Source: Anaerolineales bacterium (lineage in GTDB: Bacteria > Chloroflexota > Anaerolineae > 4572-78 > J111). From it: a DNA stretch of 64,000 nucleotides. Shown here one piece after another: positions 38,578 through 47,825 of this stretch (positions within the stretch are counted from its first letter, which is position 1; each line of letters starts with the position of its first letter). The stretch covers positions 124,001 to 188,000 of the forward strand of contig JACKAU010000011.1 of NCBI GenBank assembly GCA_020634855.1, given 5' to 3'. Made by a program: the position numbers and the translations under genes. The notes under the pieces are model-generated. The model saw only the letters and a list, made by a program, of their open reading frames with translations, was not told the origin of the DNA and searched no databases.

Positions 38578-39474
38578 ATGGTAACGAGCCAGACTGATCG
38601 CCCATCCATCCTGTCGCCCTGGTTAAGAGTGGGGCCTCTAACCATCATGATGGTTATCTTCTTTGTGGCCCCCATTGGCATCTTTTTTGTCTACAGCTTT
38701 TGGACGAAAGAAGGCTGGGACATTGTCCGCCAATGGACATTCGAAAATTACATCTATGTGCTCACCTCGCCCGTTTACACCAAGTTAATTTTTCGATCCC
38801 TGGGCGTTGGCTTGCGTATTGCCATCCTGTCCGTCATTATCGTCTATCCGCTGGCTTATACGATGGTCTTTAAATTTGAGAAATATCGGGACTTAATCCT
38901 TTTTTTGCTGGCGATAAGCCTCTTCAGCAATTACCTGGTGCGGATTTATGCCTGGCGAGCCATCTTGAGCTCCAACGGTCTGGTCAACTGGCTCTTGATG
39001 TCGGCCGGCCTGGCGGATGGGCCGCAACCCTACCTGCTCTACAGCCAGTGGGGCGTCATCCTCATTTTGCTCAACGTTTATCTCCCCTTTGCTACCCTGC
39101 CGATTTACTCAGCTCTGCTGAATCTTGACCGGGACGTGATCGCCGCCGCGGCCGATTTGGGCGCGAGTCCGCTACGGGTTTTTGCCGAAGTCACCCTGCC
39201 GTTGACCATGCCCGGCGTAATCGTCTCCTTTGTTTTCATCTTCTTGCTGACCTCCGGCGACTTTGTTACCCCGGTCTTTGTCGGCGGCAAAGAGGGCATG
39301 ATGATCGGCAACGCCGTGGCCGAACAGTTCGGCGCGCTGGCCAATTGGCCGCTGGGTTCGGCCATGGTCTTTTCGACAGTCATACTAATCGGGCTTCTGC
39401 TTGGTTTGATCTTTCTGGTATACCGCATTGTTCGAAACGTGATCAATAGGAAACGATATGACCTATACCGATAA
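38578..39474 (+). CDS. PotB-like ABC permease
   Basis: 298 residues with six transmembrane helices. It has the permease EAA loop 'VIAAAADLGASPLRVFAEVT' followed by 'LPLTMPGVIVSFVFIFLLTS' and 'GDFVTPVFVGGKEGMMIG', as in spermidine/putrescine PotB. It follows the ATPase gene by 19 nt and overlaps the start of the next permease gene by 17 nt. It is intact and pairs with the interrupted PotC-like gene. Confidence 0.9.
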   Translation: MVTSQTDRPSILSPWLRVGPLTIMMVIFFVAPIGIFFVYSFWTKEGWDIVRQWTFENYIYVLTSPVYTKLIFRSLGVGLRIAILSVIIVYPLAYTMVFKFEKYRDLILFLLAISLFSNYLVRIYAWRAILSSNGLVNWLLMSAGLADGPQPYLLYSQWGVILILLNVYLPFATLPIYSALLNLDRDVIAAAADLGASPLRVFAEVTLPLTMPGVIVSFVFIFLLTSGDFVTPVFVGGKEGMMIGNAVAEQFGALANWPLGSAMVFSTVILIGLLLGLIFLVYRIVRNVINRKRYDLYR

Positions 39475-39628
39475 GCCCATCGATTCAATCGACAAGGCCG
39501 CCCCGGCAACCGTGACCAAACGAACCGGACGGCTGTGGCAGCGCCCCTGGCCGCTCCTTGAAGTTTACTCGATCCTGGCCTTATGCTTCCTGTTTCTGCC
39601 TGTATTAATGCTCATTATTCTTTCATTA
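39458..39628 (+). pseudogene. PotC-like ABC permease, 5' part (interrupted by IS)
   Basis: The first 57 codons encode a cytoplasmic N terminus and the first helix ('YSILALCFLFLPVLMLIILS'). The frame breaks after 'ILSL' at the IS (39629-40661). Joining to 40664 gives 'LSL-FNNNRTGVFPLAGFTL', the expected PotC continuation. The restored protein is 286 residues with no other lesion. Confidence 0.9.
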
Positions 39629-40661
39629 GACATGTTGTGAAATAAGGAGCCGAAAAAAAGAGACAGCATAAGGTAAGAAGTCAAAGGATTAAGCGTGGCG
39701 AAGGTGGTAATTCCACAAGCCACAAGCGACCAGCATGAACAAATCAGCGAGAGATTGGCTTTTATTGCGATAGGTATCGGTTAAACAGCGGAACCGTTTG
39801 ATGCCAGCCAAGGCATGCTCAACCACAATGCGGCCCGCGCTAATGGTCTGGTTGTCAGCCTTTTGGTCTGGGGTCAAGGGATGGTGTTTACTACTTTTAT
39901 GGGGCATCACGACATCGAGTTGGGGATAATCTTTCTTGATGCCCATAAAACCGAGATCAACCCAGACCCCGACATCAGTCGGAATGTGCTCGCCAAGCTG
40001 AGACTGTTTGAAGCGATGATAATCCTGTCGAGATCCTGGTTTGGTTGGGGTTAAGCACAAGATGGCGGTTTGTTCATCGGTTACAACCAAGTTGCGCACC
40101 GTATGCTCTTTTTGCTTGCCGGAATAGTGCTTGCGTTGGGCTTTGCCCTTTTGGGGTCGTTGCACGGGGCGTTCTGTACCATCAATGAAAATATCCTTGA
40201 TCTCGGGAAAGTGGTGCATGAATTCTTCTACGGTGCGGATCTTGCGTTTCGGCAGGACCACCTGCCAAGCCAATGTTTTTTCCAGAATAGGTAACAACTC
40301 CTGGACCCAATGCCAGCTTCGGGAGCGGTCGACATCAAAAAAGAAGCCGGCCAGATCAAAGGTCGGATAACATTTCAGGTAAAACAGGATGAAGAAGAGT
40401 TGGTGCTGACTGGTCAGCAAGGTGTGTTTTCGGCCACCTCCCTCGGCTCGTTTGCGGTTAGTTTTCTGCTCTCGCTTGCTCTTGGTTACAGCAGCATCAA
40501 AGCTCGGGAGTAGGGTGTTGAATTCAGCGACACTCACCCCGGTTAATGCTTTCAGCAAACGCTCTGACTTTAAGGCTCGGTTTATATTTATCACCTGCTT
40601 CACCTTCTTTATCCTATTTTATCGTTACAATACTCAGGTTTACCTTATTTCGCAACACGTC
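39629..40661 (-). mobile_element. IS5-superfamily insertion sequence, 1033 bp
   Basis: Terminal inverted repeats are GACATGTTGTGAAATAAGG and (reversed right end) GACGTGTTGCGAAATAAGG, 17 of 19 identical. The TA duplication is at 39627-39628 and 40662-40663. The transposase is on the minus strand. The insertion point lies within TTCATTATT, the same nonamer hit by the IS at 36022-37047. Confidence 0.92.
39689..40603 (-). CDS. IS5-superfamily DDE transposase, intact
   Basis: 304 residues in a single frame from a GTG at 40603. An N-terminal helix-turn-helix of the type found in front of DDE_4 domains ('LFFILFYLKCYPTFDLAGFF') precedes the catalytic domain. Catalytic residues are Asp in 'IFIDGTERPVQRPQ', Asp in 'WVDLGFMGIKKDY' and Glu in 'RIVVEHALAGIKRFR'. 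It resembles the two-frame transposase at 36091-37028 along its whole length but needs no frameshift. It is likely active. Confidence 0.92.
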   Translation of the reverse strand: MKQVININRALKSERLLKALTGVSVAEFNTLLPSFDAAVTKSKREQKTNRKRAEGGGRKHTLLTSQHQLFFILFYLKCYPTFDLAGFFFDVDRSRSWHWVQELLPILEKTLAWQVVLPKRKIRTVEEFMHHFPEIKDIFIDGTERPVQRPQKGKAQRKHYSGKQKEHTVRNLVVTDEQTAILCLTPTKPGSRQDYHRFKQSQLGEHIPTDVGVWVDLGFMGIKKDYPQLDVVMPHKSSKHHPLTPDQKADNQTISAGRIVVEHALAGIKRFRCLTDTYRNKSQSLADLFMLVACGLWNYHLRHA

Positions 40662-41353
40662 TATTCAACAACAACCGTACCGGCGTCTTTCCGCTCGCTG
40701 GATTTACGTTAAGCTGGTATGAGGAAATATTCGAGAACAAAGTTATTTGGCCTGCTCTAAAAAACAGCCTGATCGTCGCTCTGGCGACGGCGTTGGTGTC
40801 GGCTTTGGTCGGGACTCCGGCTGCTTTCGGATTGGTCCGCTATCGGTTTCGATTTAAGGGTCTCTTGCGCTTGATTGTCACTTTTCCGGTCAGCCTGCCA
40901 ACTCTGCTGGTCGGAATTTCGCTCCTGTCATTTCTGGTCTTCTTTTCAATTCCCCGGTCGCTGATGACGGTGGTCATCGGTCACGTGGTTTACTGCGTGC
41001 CATTCATGGTGCTGTCCTTAACGGCCCAACTGGCCGAGTTCGACTTTACGGTCGAGGAGGCGGCCAAAGACCTGGGGGCTACTCCCTTTCAAACATTTCG
41101 CATGATCACCTTCCCCATGATCCGCCCCACCATCCTGGGGGCGATGCTGCTGATTTTCGCTTTATCGTTCGACATGTTTGTAATCACCTTTTTCAACATC
41201 GGCAACGGCAGCACCTTACCGATGGTCGTTTGGAGCATGATGCGCTATGGGATCAATCCATCCTTGAACGCTATCGGCGTCTTGATCATGGCTTTTTCCG
41301 TTATGTTGCTCCTGCTGGCCCATCGCTTTGGTGGTGTTAAATTTGGGGCCTGA
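40662..41353 (+). pseudogene. PotC-like ABC permease, 3' part
   Basis: Continues from 39628. The frame reads 'FNNNRTGVFPLAGFTLSWYE' and then five helices with the EAA loop 'VEEAAKDLGATPFQTFRMIT' and 'FPMIRPTILGAMLLIFALSF'. It ends 44 nt before the propeller gene. A start codon exists at 40793, but it would give a truncated permease lacking the first helix. Confidence 0.88.
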
Positions 41354-41397
41354 CATCCGCACCCCACCATTAACTTTTTCGATTTAGGAGAATTTGT

Positions 41398-42564
41398 ATG
41401 AAATTAACCCGTGTCCGCGCTCACATCTTGAAAAATCGCCGCTTTGATAACTGGCAAAGCGAAGTCGAGGGCCGCTGGAAGTTTGAAGATTTACAAGCTG
41501 ACCAGGGCTACTATCACGATTGGATTTCATTCGACTGCCTGGCCTGGCATGAAGCATCCCAACGCCTCTACCTAGGCCTGACTGCCATCGATACCGACAT
41601 CTTTTACGTTTACGAACCGGGCCAGGCAGTATTTACCTCTCTCGGTTTTCCCCGGATTAGCGATCAATTTGACGTCAAATTCCATCGTTCACTGGAAATA
41701 GACACCGATGGCACAATTTACGCCGCAACCGCTCTGCTGCACGATGGGGATCGGCAGCACGAAGCCAAAGGCGGCAAACTCATCAAATATGATCCCCAAA
41801 GCGACCGTTATGAAATTCTGGCCGTACCCGTTCCGCCCTTTTTCATTCAATCCATTCTCCTGGATCGGCAACGGCGACTTATCTACGGTTTCACCTATCC
41901 GGCCGAGTATTTTTTTCAATATGATCTCGACACCGGGGAAAGTAAGGTCCTGGGCTTCATTGGCAGCGGCATCATGATGAGCCAACCCCACTGCGCTGCG
42001 CTCGATCAGCAGGGGCGCTTATGGGGTACCTGGGGGGAGAGCCGAGCCTTCGAGTATATGCTCAGCTCTGTTCCCGTCCGTATTTTCTGCTACGACCCCG
42101 ATCAACAGCGCTTCACCTGGTTTCAACACGGCTTCCCCAAAACGGATGCCGCCGACCCGGCCCGGATTGATCACATGTTCCTGGCCGACGACGGTTTCAT
42201 CTACGCCGGAACGGTCGCCGGCGGTTTCAGCCGACTGGACCCGGAAACCGGCCAGGTTGAATCGCTGGGCAAACCCTTCCCCAACGAGCGGCTGGCCGGT
42301 TTAGTGCAGGGACCCGATGGCTTGATCTACGGCGCCGGCAACGAGTGGCTGGGGCCGGACGGTGAAGGGTCCGCGCGGTTGTTTGTCTTTGATCCCGCGA
42401 CGAAACAGATCGACGACCTGGGCCCGATTTACGATGAGGAACTCAAAACCGGGGCGGTTAAAGTGCATATGCTCATCGCTACCGATGATGGGACGTTGTA
42501 TGCGGGTGAAAACGACAACATCTATCGCTCATCCTATCTATGGGAATGTAAAGTGACCCGCTAG
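41398..42564 (+). CDS. Cytoplasmic beta-propeller protein of unknown function
   Basis: 388 residues without a signal peptide. Repeated blade-like segments carry a G-x-[IL]-Y-A/G pattern: 'DGTIYAATALLHDGDR', 'RRLIYGFTYPAEYFFQYD', 'QGRLWGTWGESRAFEYM', 'DGFIYAGTVAGGFSRLD', 'DGLIYGAGNEWLG' and 'DGTLYAGENDNIY'. This is an SMP-30/YncE-like propeller. TAGGAG lies before the ATG. It follows the importer genes and precedes the amidohydrolases. A lactonase or ligand-binding role in sugar breakdown is possible but unproven. The propeller inserted in the 29229-30929 protein has similar blades. Confidence 0.7.
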   Translation: MKLTRVRAHILKNRRFDNWQSEVEGRWKFEDLQADQGYYHDWISFDCLAWHEASQRLYLGLTAIDTDIFYVYEPGQAVFTSLGFPRISDQFDVKFHRSLEIDTDGTIYAATALLHDGDRQHEAKGGKLIKYDPQSDRYEILAVPVPPFFIQSILLDRQRRLIYGFTYPAEYFFQYDLDTGESKVLGFIGSGIMMSQPHCAALDQQGRLWGTWGESRAFEYMLSSVPVRIFCYDPDQQRFTWFQHGFPKTDAADPARIDHMFLADDGFIYAGTVAGGFSRLDPETGQVESLGKPFPNERLAGLVQGPDGLIYGAGNEWLGPDGEGSARLFVFDPATKQIDDLGPIYDEELKTGAVKVHMLIATDDGTLYAGENDNIYRSSYLWECKVTR

Positions 42565-42576
42565 AAATGGATCGCC

Positions 42577-43335
42577 ATGCTAAATTTCTTTGATGCCTAT
42601 TGTGCCCTGGGCCATATGAGCGCGCCCGTATTCGGGCAAGAATTTGCGACGGCAGCCGCTCTGTCAGCCGCCCTGAGCGAGGCTCACATCAGCGAAGCCT
42701 TGGTCTACAGCCCGGCGGCCTATGAATATGATCCCTCGGTCGGCAACCAGATGCTGCAAGCCGACCTCGCCGATCATCCCAATATGCATCCCTGTTGGGT
42801 CTTGCTGCCCCCGGCCACCGGGGAGATGCCGCCCCTGCCGCAGTTGCTCAGCTTGATGCAGCAGCAAAACGTGCGGGCCGTTCGTCTCTGTCCCAGTCCG
42901 GCCCGCAACAATTTCAGCCTGGCCGCCTGGTCCGCCGGCCCCCTCTTGCAGGCCCTGGCCGAAGCGGCTGTCCCGCTTTTCTTGGATTTGTCCGAGGTGA
43001 CCTGGTCAGAGGTGGCCGCCCTTCTGAGCGACTACGCCACGTTACCGCTGGTTTTGACCGGCGTCACTTACCGCTTGGATCGGTATCTTTACCCCTTGTG
43101 GAGCCAGCACCAAAATCTGTACGTGGATACGTCCGGCTACCAGGGTTTCTATGCGATTGAGGCCGTTGTGACCCGGTTTGGGTCGGAACGATTACTTTTC
43201 GGGACCAATATGCCCGTCTACAGTCCGGGGGCGGCGATCGCCGCCGTGACCTATGCCGATATTTCTGATGGAGCCAAATCATTGATTGCCGGGGGCAATC
43301 TACGCCGCTTACTGGAGGCCGCTTATGCCGGTTGA
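42577..43335 (+). CDS. Amidohydrolase-fold protein lacking metal ligands
   Basis: 252 residues of the amidohydrolase-2 TIM-barrel family. The N-terminal HxH motif found in the next gene ('DGHAHLG') is replaced by 'DAYCALG', and the C-terminal Asp of 'GTDMGF' becomes Asn in 'LLFGTNMPVY'. The fold continues with 'NLYVDTSGYQGFYAIEAVV' and 'SLIAGGNLRRLLEAAY'. It is probably a pseudo-enzyme partner of the overlapping gene. The stop overlaps the next start by 11 nt, which suggests coupled translation and a complex. Confidence 0.75.
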   Translation: MLNFFDAYCALGHMSAPVFGQEFATAAALSAALSEAHISEALVYSPAAYEYDPSVGNQMLQADLADHPNMHPCWVLLPPATGEMPPLPQLLSLMQQQNVRAVRLCPSPARNNFSLAAWSAGPLLQALAEAAVPLFLDLSEVTWSEVAALLSDYATLPLVLTGVTYRLDRYLYPLWSQHQNLYVDTSGYQGFYAIEAVVTRFGSERLLFGTNMPVYSPGAAIAAVTYADISDGAKSLIAGGNLRRLLEAAYAG

Positions 43336-44167
43336 CTCGCTACAGAGTGCTGTTCTGGCCGGGCAACCTCTGCCCAGCGAGTGGATTATTGACGGCCATG
43401 CCCATCTGGGCATCTGGTACAATTTTTACATCCCGTCCTCATCCCTTGACGATTACGTCCGTTTGATGGATCGAGTGGGTATTCAGGTGAGCTGCGTGAC
43501 CGGCATCCCGGCCATCGGGCCTCAAACGCATCAGGGCAATGCTCTGATCGCGGAGGCCGTCGCCCGCTACCCCCATCGTTTCGTGGCGTATTGCACGGTC
43601 AATCCGCATCGGCCTCAGGAAGGGATCGACGAGTTGGAAAACTGGCGCATGCCCCTGGTCAAATTTCACCCGGCCACCCACCAGTATCCTATGGACGGGC
43701 CGGGTTACGAACCCGCCCTCCGTTTCGCCGAGCGCCATCGAGCCACCGTTCTGATTCATCTGTGGCAAGGCGAATCTGACTGCGAACCCGAGCGCCTGGG
43801 CCGTCTGGCCGAAAAATATCCGGGAGTAAATTTTATCGCCGGACACAGCGGCGGTACTGAAAAAGGCTTTCACCAATGCGTCGACCTGGCCCGCCAGTTT
43901 AGCAATATTTACCTGGACCCCACCGGATCGCGGGTTTACGCCGGCAGCGTCGAAACGCTGGTTGCCGGTCCGGGACCGGATCGCGTTTTGCTCGGCACCG
44001 ATATGGGCTTTCTCGATCCTCGTCCCCAGATCGGTCGCATTGTCTTTGCTCACTTGCCGGAGGCCGTTCGCCGCCAAATTCTGGGGCAGAATATGCGCCG
44101 GCTGCTGCTGCAAGCCAAACTTTTACCCGGCCCCATGCGGGATTTACTCGAAAAGGATAGCAATTAA
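43325..44167 (+). CDS. Amidohydrolase-2 family protein
   Basis: 280 residues from the ATG at 43325, with GGAGG 7 nt upstream; the open frame to 43286 overlaps the previous gene too far. Metal-binding motifs are present: 'WIIDGHAHLGIWYN' (HxH), 'PLVKFHPATHQYP', 'ATVLIHLWQGESD', 'NFIAGHSGGTEKGF' and 'VLLGTDMGFLDPRPQIG'. A hydrolase or decarboxylase of the amidohydrolase-2 clan is expected. It overlaps the ligand-free homologue upstream and is 3 nt from the ceramidase-like gene. Confidence 0.82.
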   Translation: MPVDSLQSAVLAGQPLPSEWIIDGHAHLGIWYNFYIPSSSLDDYVRLMDRVGIQVSCVTGIPAIGPQTHQGNALIAEAVARYPHRFVAYCTVNPHRPQEGIDELENWRMPLVKFHPATHQYPMDGPGYEPALRFAERHRATVLIHLWQGESDCEPERLGRLAEKYPGVNFIAGHSGGTEKGFHQCVDLARQFSNIYLDPTGSRVYAGSVETLVAGPGPDRVLLGTDMGFLDPRPQIGRIVFAHLPEAVRRQILGQNMRRLLLQAKLLPGPMRDLLEKDSN

Positions 44168-44170
44168 GCG

Positions 44171-45511
44171 ATGGGCGCAATCAAAGCCGGGTGGGCAGAA
44201 ACAGACATCACCCCGCCATTAGGCTTGCCGATGGGCGGTCGGGGCCCCCGATTTGCGCCAGGCGCAGCCGTGTTGGACCCCCTGCTGGCTCAGGCGCTGG
44301 TCCTGGAAGACGCCTATGGCAGCCGTACCTTGTGGATTTCGGTGGATCAAGAGGGTATCGCTCGGGATCGGGTGGTCAAGCTACGGTATGACTTAGCCGC
44401 GCTAACCGATGTCCCTTACGAAGCGATCATCATCAATTGCTCGCACACCCACAGTGGCCCGCTGGGCAATTTCAGCATGCTAGCGACCTGTTCGACGCCA
44501 CCGGATGCGCTGGTCGCTTATGAAAATGAGCGGGATCATCAAATCTTGCGCCTCGGCCAAGAAGCGGTCGACAAACTCCGGACGGTGAAGGTAACCTGGC
44601 ATCTGGGGCAGTCCTATATCGGCATCAATCGACGCCAACGCGATGCGACCGGGGCGACGATCATGGCCCCCAACCCTGACGGCAGCTATAACCCTGACTT
44701 GTGGGTGCTCAACCTGGTCCCGATCAGTGGGAATGACTCGTGTTTGCTGTTCAGCTACGGCTGCCACCCGGTCATTGTTTACGGGTTTCAATGGGATGGT
44801 ATCTCGGCCGATTATCCCGGCGTAGCGCGCCGCCGGCTCAAACAAAGGCTAGGCCAGCAGGTTCACTGCCAGTTTTTCCAGGGCCTGGCCGGCGACGTGC
44901 GCCCGCGAATTTTGGCCGACGTTGATCGGATCAATTTTCGCCGGTCCACCCCGGCAGACGTAGACCGAGTCGGCGCTCGGTTGGCGGAGGATGTGCTGCA
45001 CACGCTGAAAATGGAAGGCGAGCCTCTCGACCTCAACTTGGCGGCTGTGTCCGGATGGATTCAAGCCAGGCGAGATCCCCGGCGAATACCGCCTCTCAGC
45101 CATTGGGAGACGCTGGCCGGACAAGAAGACGAGCTATCCCGAAATGTCGGCGAGTATTGGCTACAGCATTTACAAACCGGCCGGCCCATAGCGCGGGCCG
45201 TGCCGTGGGAGATCGGCCTGATCCGGCTGACCTCGCAGCATCGTATTGCCTGGTTTGCCGGCGAGCCTCTGGCGGCCTGGTTAACCCACGTGCGTGACGC
45301 GCTGGCCGACGCTCGGCTCGTGGCTTGGGGTTATTGTCAGGATACCAGTGGCTATCTCCCCACCGATGAACAACTTTCCGCCGGAGGATATGAAGTGATT
45401 GAGTCCGCCCAGTTATTCAAAAACGGTCCGGGGCCATTCGCTCCGAGCCTCACCTTGGCTGTCCAACAACGATTTCAGGCTCTGGCACGATTTATCCAAA
45501 AGATGACATAA
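44171..45511 (+). CDS. Neutral/alkaline ceramidase-like hydrolase
   Basis: 446 residues resembling the catalytic domain of neutral ceramidases: 'AGWAETDITPPLGLPMGGRG', 'IIINCSHTHSGPLGNFSM' (zinc His pair), 'LLFSYGCHPVIVYG' and 'WDGISADYPGVARRRL', which includes the position of the nucleophile Ser. It lacks a signal peptide and the C-terminal Ig-like domain of secreted ceramidases. In sugar and cyclitol gene clusters, such proteins are probably amidases on small N-acyl substrates. That reading suits the neighbouring amidohydrolases and aminotransferase (inference). Confidence 0.78.
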   Translation: MGAIKAGWAETDITPPLGLPMGGRGPRFAPGAAVLDPLLAQALVLEDAYGSRTLWISVDQEGIARDRVVKLRYDLAALTDVPYEAIIINCSHTHSGPLGNFSMLATCSTPPDALVAYENERDHQILRLGQEAVDKLRTVKVTWHLGQSYIGINRRQRDATGATIMAPNPDGSYNPDLWVLNLVPISGNDSCLLFSYGCHPVIVYGFQWDGISADYPGVARRRLKQRLGQQVHCQFFQGLAGDVRPRILADVDRINFRRSTPADVDRVGARLAEDVLHTLKMEGEPLDLNLAAVSGWIQARRDPRRIPPLSHWETLAGQEDELSRNVGEYWLQHLQTGRPIARAVPWEIGLIRLTSQHRIAWFAGEPLAAWLTHVRDALADARLVAWGYCQDTSGYLPTDEQLSAGGYEVIESAQLFKNGPGPFAPSLTLAVQQRFQALARFIQKMT

Positions 45512-45535
45512 TCTGATAGTCAAAGGAGACAGGTC

Positions 45536-46744
45536 ATGACCGAAAAACTCGCAGTTGAAGGGGGCGTACCGGTTCGCCAAAAACCCTTTCCTCATTGGCC
45601 CATATGGGATGACACAGAGGAAAAACTGCTCTTGGAAGTTCTCCACTCCGGCGACTGGGGAGCTTTAACCGGCACAAAAGTCCAGGCGTTTGAACGGACG
45701 TTTGCCGATTTTCAACAGGCCAAGCACGGCGTCTGCGTGGTCAACGGGACGGCTGCCCTCGAACTCGCCCTGAGGGCCGTAGGCGTGGGGCCGGGCGATG
45801 AGGTCATTACTACGCCCTATACCTTTATTGCCACGGCTAACGCCGTCACGTTGATTGGCGCGATTCCGGTTTTCGTCGATATTGAGCCTGAAACCGCTAC
45901 GATTGACGTCGACCAAATAGAAGAAGCCATCACACCGAAAACCAAAGCCATTTTGCCGGTGCATATCGCCGGGCAGCCGGCTAATATGGACGGTATTCTG
46001 GCCATTGCCCAAAAGCACCATCTGCGGGTTGTCGAAGATGCCTGCCAATCCTGGGGAGCGGAATGGCGCGGGCAGCGCGTCGGCGCTCTGGGCGACCTGG
46101 GCACGTTCAGTTTTCAGGCCAGCAAAAACATCACCGCCGGGGAAGGCGGCATCATTGTCACCAATGACGACCAATTGGCGGATCTATGCTGGTCGCTGCA
46201 TAATGTGGGCCGGCGTAAAGGCGGGCTGTGGTATGAGCATGTGCGCCAAGGCGGGAACTACCGCATGACCGAATGGCAAGGCGCTATTTTACTGGCGCAG
46301 CTTGAACGCGCCGACGATTTGGCCCGGCGGCGCCAGCAAAATGCCGCCTATCTGGCCGAGGCGCTTCAATCAATCCCCGGGATTGAGCCGCTCAAGGTTG
46401 ACCCACGCGTTACCCGCCATGCCTGGCACCTGTTTATTTTTCGCTACAAGCGAGAGGCGTTTGGCGGGCTGCCCCGACATGAGTTCATTGCCGCCTTAGA
46501 GGCTGAGGGGATTCCTTGTACCCCTGGCTACGTCCCGTTGAACGAGTCGCCGGCGGTGCTGGAGGGGTTACAGCAGTTACAACCGTTCCGCTCCGATATT
46601 CCCGTTCCACGCGCCTGCCCGGTGGCCGAACGGTTAAGCAAGGACGAAGCCGTCTGGCTGCCCCAGAATTTGCTACTGGGTGGCAATCGGGAGATTAACG
46701 ATATCATTGAAGCCATCGCTAAAATCAAGCGCTGTCTAAAATAA
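45536..46744 (+). CDS. DegT/DnrJ/EryC1/StrS aminotransferase
   Basis: 402-residue PLP enzyme of the sugar/cyclitol aminotransferase family. Landmarks: 'GVCVVNGTAALELALRAVGV', 'VITTPYTFIATANAVTLIGA', 'RVVEDACQSWGAEWRGQRVG' and the PLP lysine in 'TFSFQASKNITAGEGG'. AAAGGAG precedes the ATG. With a ceramidase-like deacylase before it and a Gfo/Idh dehydrogenase after it, it could deaminate an amino-sugar or aminocyclitol to a keto compound. Confidence 0.9.
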   Translation: MTEKLAVEGGVPVRQKPFPHWPIWDDTEEKLLLEVLHSGDWGALTGTKVQAFERTFADFQQAKHGVCVVNGTAALELALRAVGVGPGDEVITTPYTFIATANAVTLIGAIPVFVDIEPETATIDVDQIEEAITPKTKAILPVHIAGQPANMDGILAIAQKHHLRVVEDACQSWGAEWRGQRVGALGDLGTFSFQASKNITAGEGGIIVTNDDQLADLCWSLHNVGRRKGGLWYEHVRQGGNYRMTEWQGAILLAQLERADDLARRRQQNAAYLAEALQSIPGIEPLKVDPRVTRHAWHLFIFRYKREAFGGLPRHEFIAALEAEGIPCTPGYVPLNESPAVLEGLQQLQPFRSDIPVPRACPVAERLSKDEAVWLPQNLLLGGNREINDIIEAIAKIKRCLK

Positions 46745-46759
46745 GCAAGGAGAAACACG

Positions 46760-47791
46760 ATGCTGCGATTCTGTATTGTCGGAGCCGGCTTTATTGGCGG
46801 TGTCCACGCCCAGGCGCTGGCCGCCATCCCAGAGGCAGCGGTGACCGTTGTATGCAGTCGAAACGAAGAAAAGGCTCGTGCTGTGGCCGAGCCGGTCGGC
46901 GCGGTTTGGGTTAACGATTATCGTCAGGCCGTCGCCCGGCCTGATGTGGATGTCGTTTGCATTTGCACCCCAAGCGGAGCCCATGCCGAGATCGCTGAGG
47001 CGGCCGCCGCGGCCGGTAAGCATCTGGTCGTGGAAAAACCCATCGAGATAACCCTGGAACGAGTCGATCGGATCATCGCCGCAGCCCAAAAGGCCGGCGT
47101 GAAACTGACCTGTATTTTTCCCCTGCGGTTTATGCAGGGACCGGCTCTGACCAAGCAAGCAATCGAGGCCGGTCGATTGGGCCGGCTGGCCCTGGCCGAT
47201 GCCTACATCAAATGGTATCGCTCGCAGTCCTACTATGACACCAGTGATTGGAAAGGAACCTGGGCCTTGGATGGTGGCGGCGCACTGATGAACCAAGGGA
47301 TTCACCATATTGATCTACTCAATTATTTGGCGGGACCGGTCAACCGCATCGTCGCTCGGACCGCCACTCTGGCTCACCAGATGGAAACGGAGGATACGGC
47401 GGTCGCCCTGTTGGCCTTTGCCAATGGCAGTTTAGGTACAATCGAGGGGAGTACGGCCAGTTGGCCCGGTGATAGCGGCCGAATAGAACTCCACGGCGAC
47501 AAAGGAACCATTGCTCTGGAAGACGGGCGAATTGTGACCTGGCAGCTACAAGATGCAGCGCCAGATGAAGAAGAACGCATGTTAGCGCTGGAAAGCCAGC
47601 AAGGCAGCGGCGCGGCGGCGGCCACCGGCATCAGTTACGAACTCCATCGCCGCCAACTGGCCGATATGATCGAAGCCATCCTCAAAAACCGTCCGCCGGC
47701 AGTTACGGGGGCCGAGGCCCGCCACTCCGTAGCCATTATCCGAGCGATTTATGAGTCGCACGAGCAAAGAAGATGGATCGAACCGGCGTGA
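46760..47791 (+). CDS. Gfo/Idh/MocA-family dehydrogenase
   Basis: 343 residues. The Rossmann start 'FCIVGAGFIGGVHAQALAAI' is followed by 'DVVCICTPSGAHAEIAEAAA' and the family EKP motif 'HLVVEKPIEITLERVDRII'. The C-terminal substrate domain has 'WALDGGGALMNQGIHHIDLL', with the catalytic His region. It oxidises or reduces a sugar or inositol with NAD(P). AAGGAG precedes the ATG. Last gene of the plus-strand catabolic operon. Confidence 0.9.
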   Translation: MLRFCIVGAGFIGGVHAQALAAIPEAAVTVVCSRNEEKARAVAEPVGAVWVNDYRQAVARPDVDVVCICTPSGAHAEIAEAAAAAGKHLVVEKPIEITLERVDRIIAAAQKAGVKLTCIFPLRFMQGPALTKQAIEAGRLGRLALADAYIKWYRSQSYYDTSDWKGTWALDGGGALMNQGIHHIDLLNYLAGPVNRIVARTATLAHQMETEDTAVALLAFANGSLGTIEGSTASWPGDSGRIELHGDKGTIALEDGRIVTWQLQDAAPDEEERMLALESQQGSGAAAATGISYELHRRQLADMIEAILKNRPPAVTGAEARHSVAIIRAIYESHEQRRWIEPA

Positions 47792-47825
47792 GATCTGAAT
47801 AATGTGACGTGTCCGTTAGTAGAAT

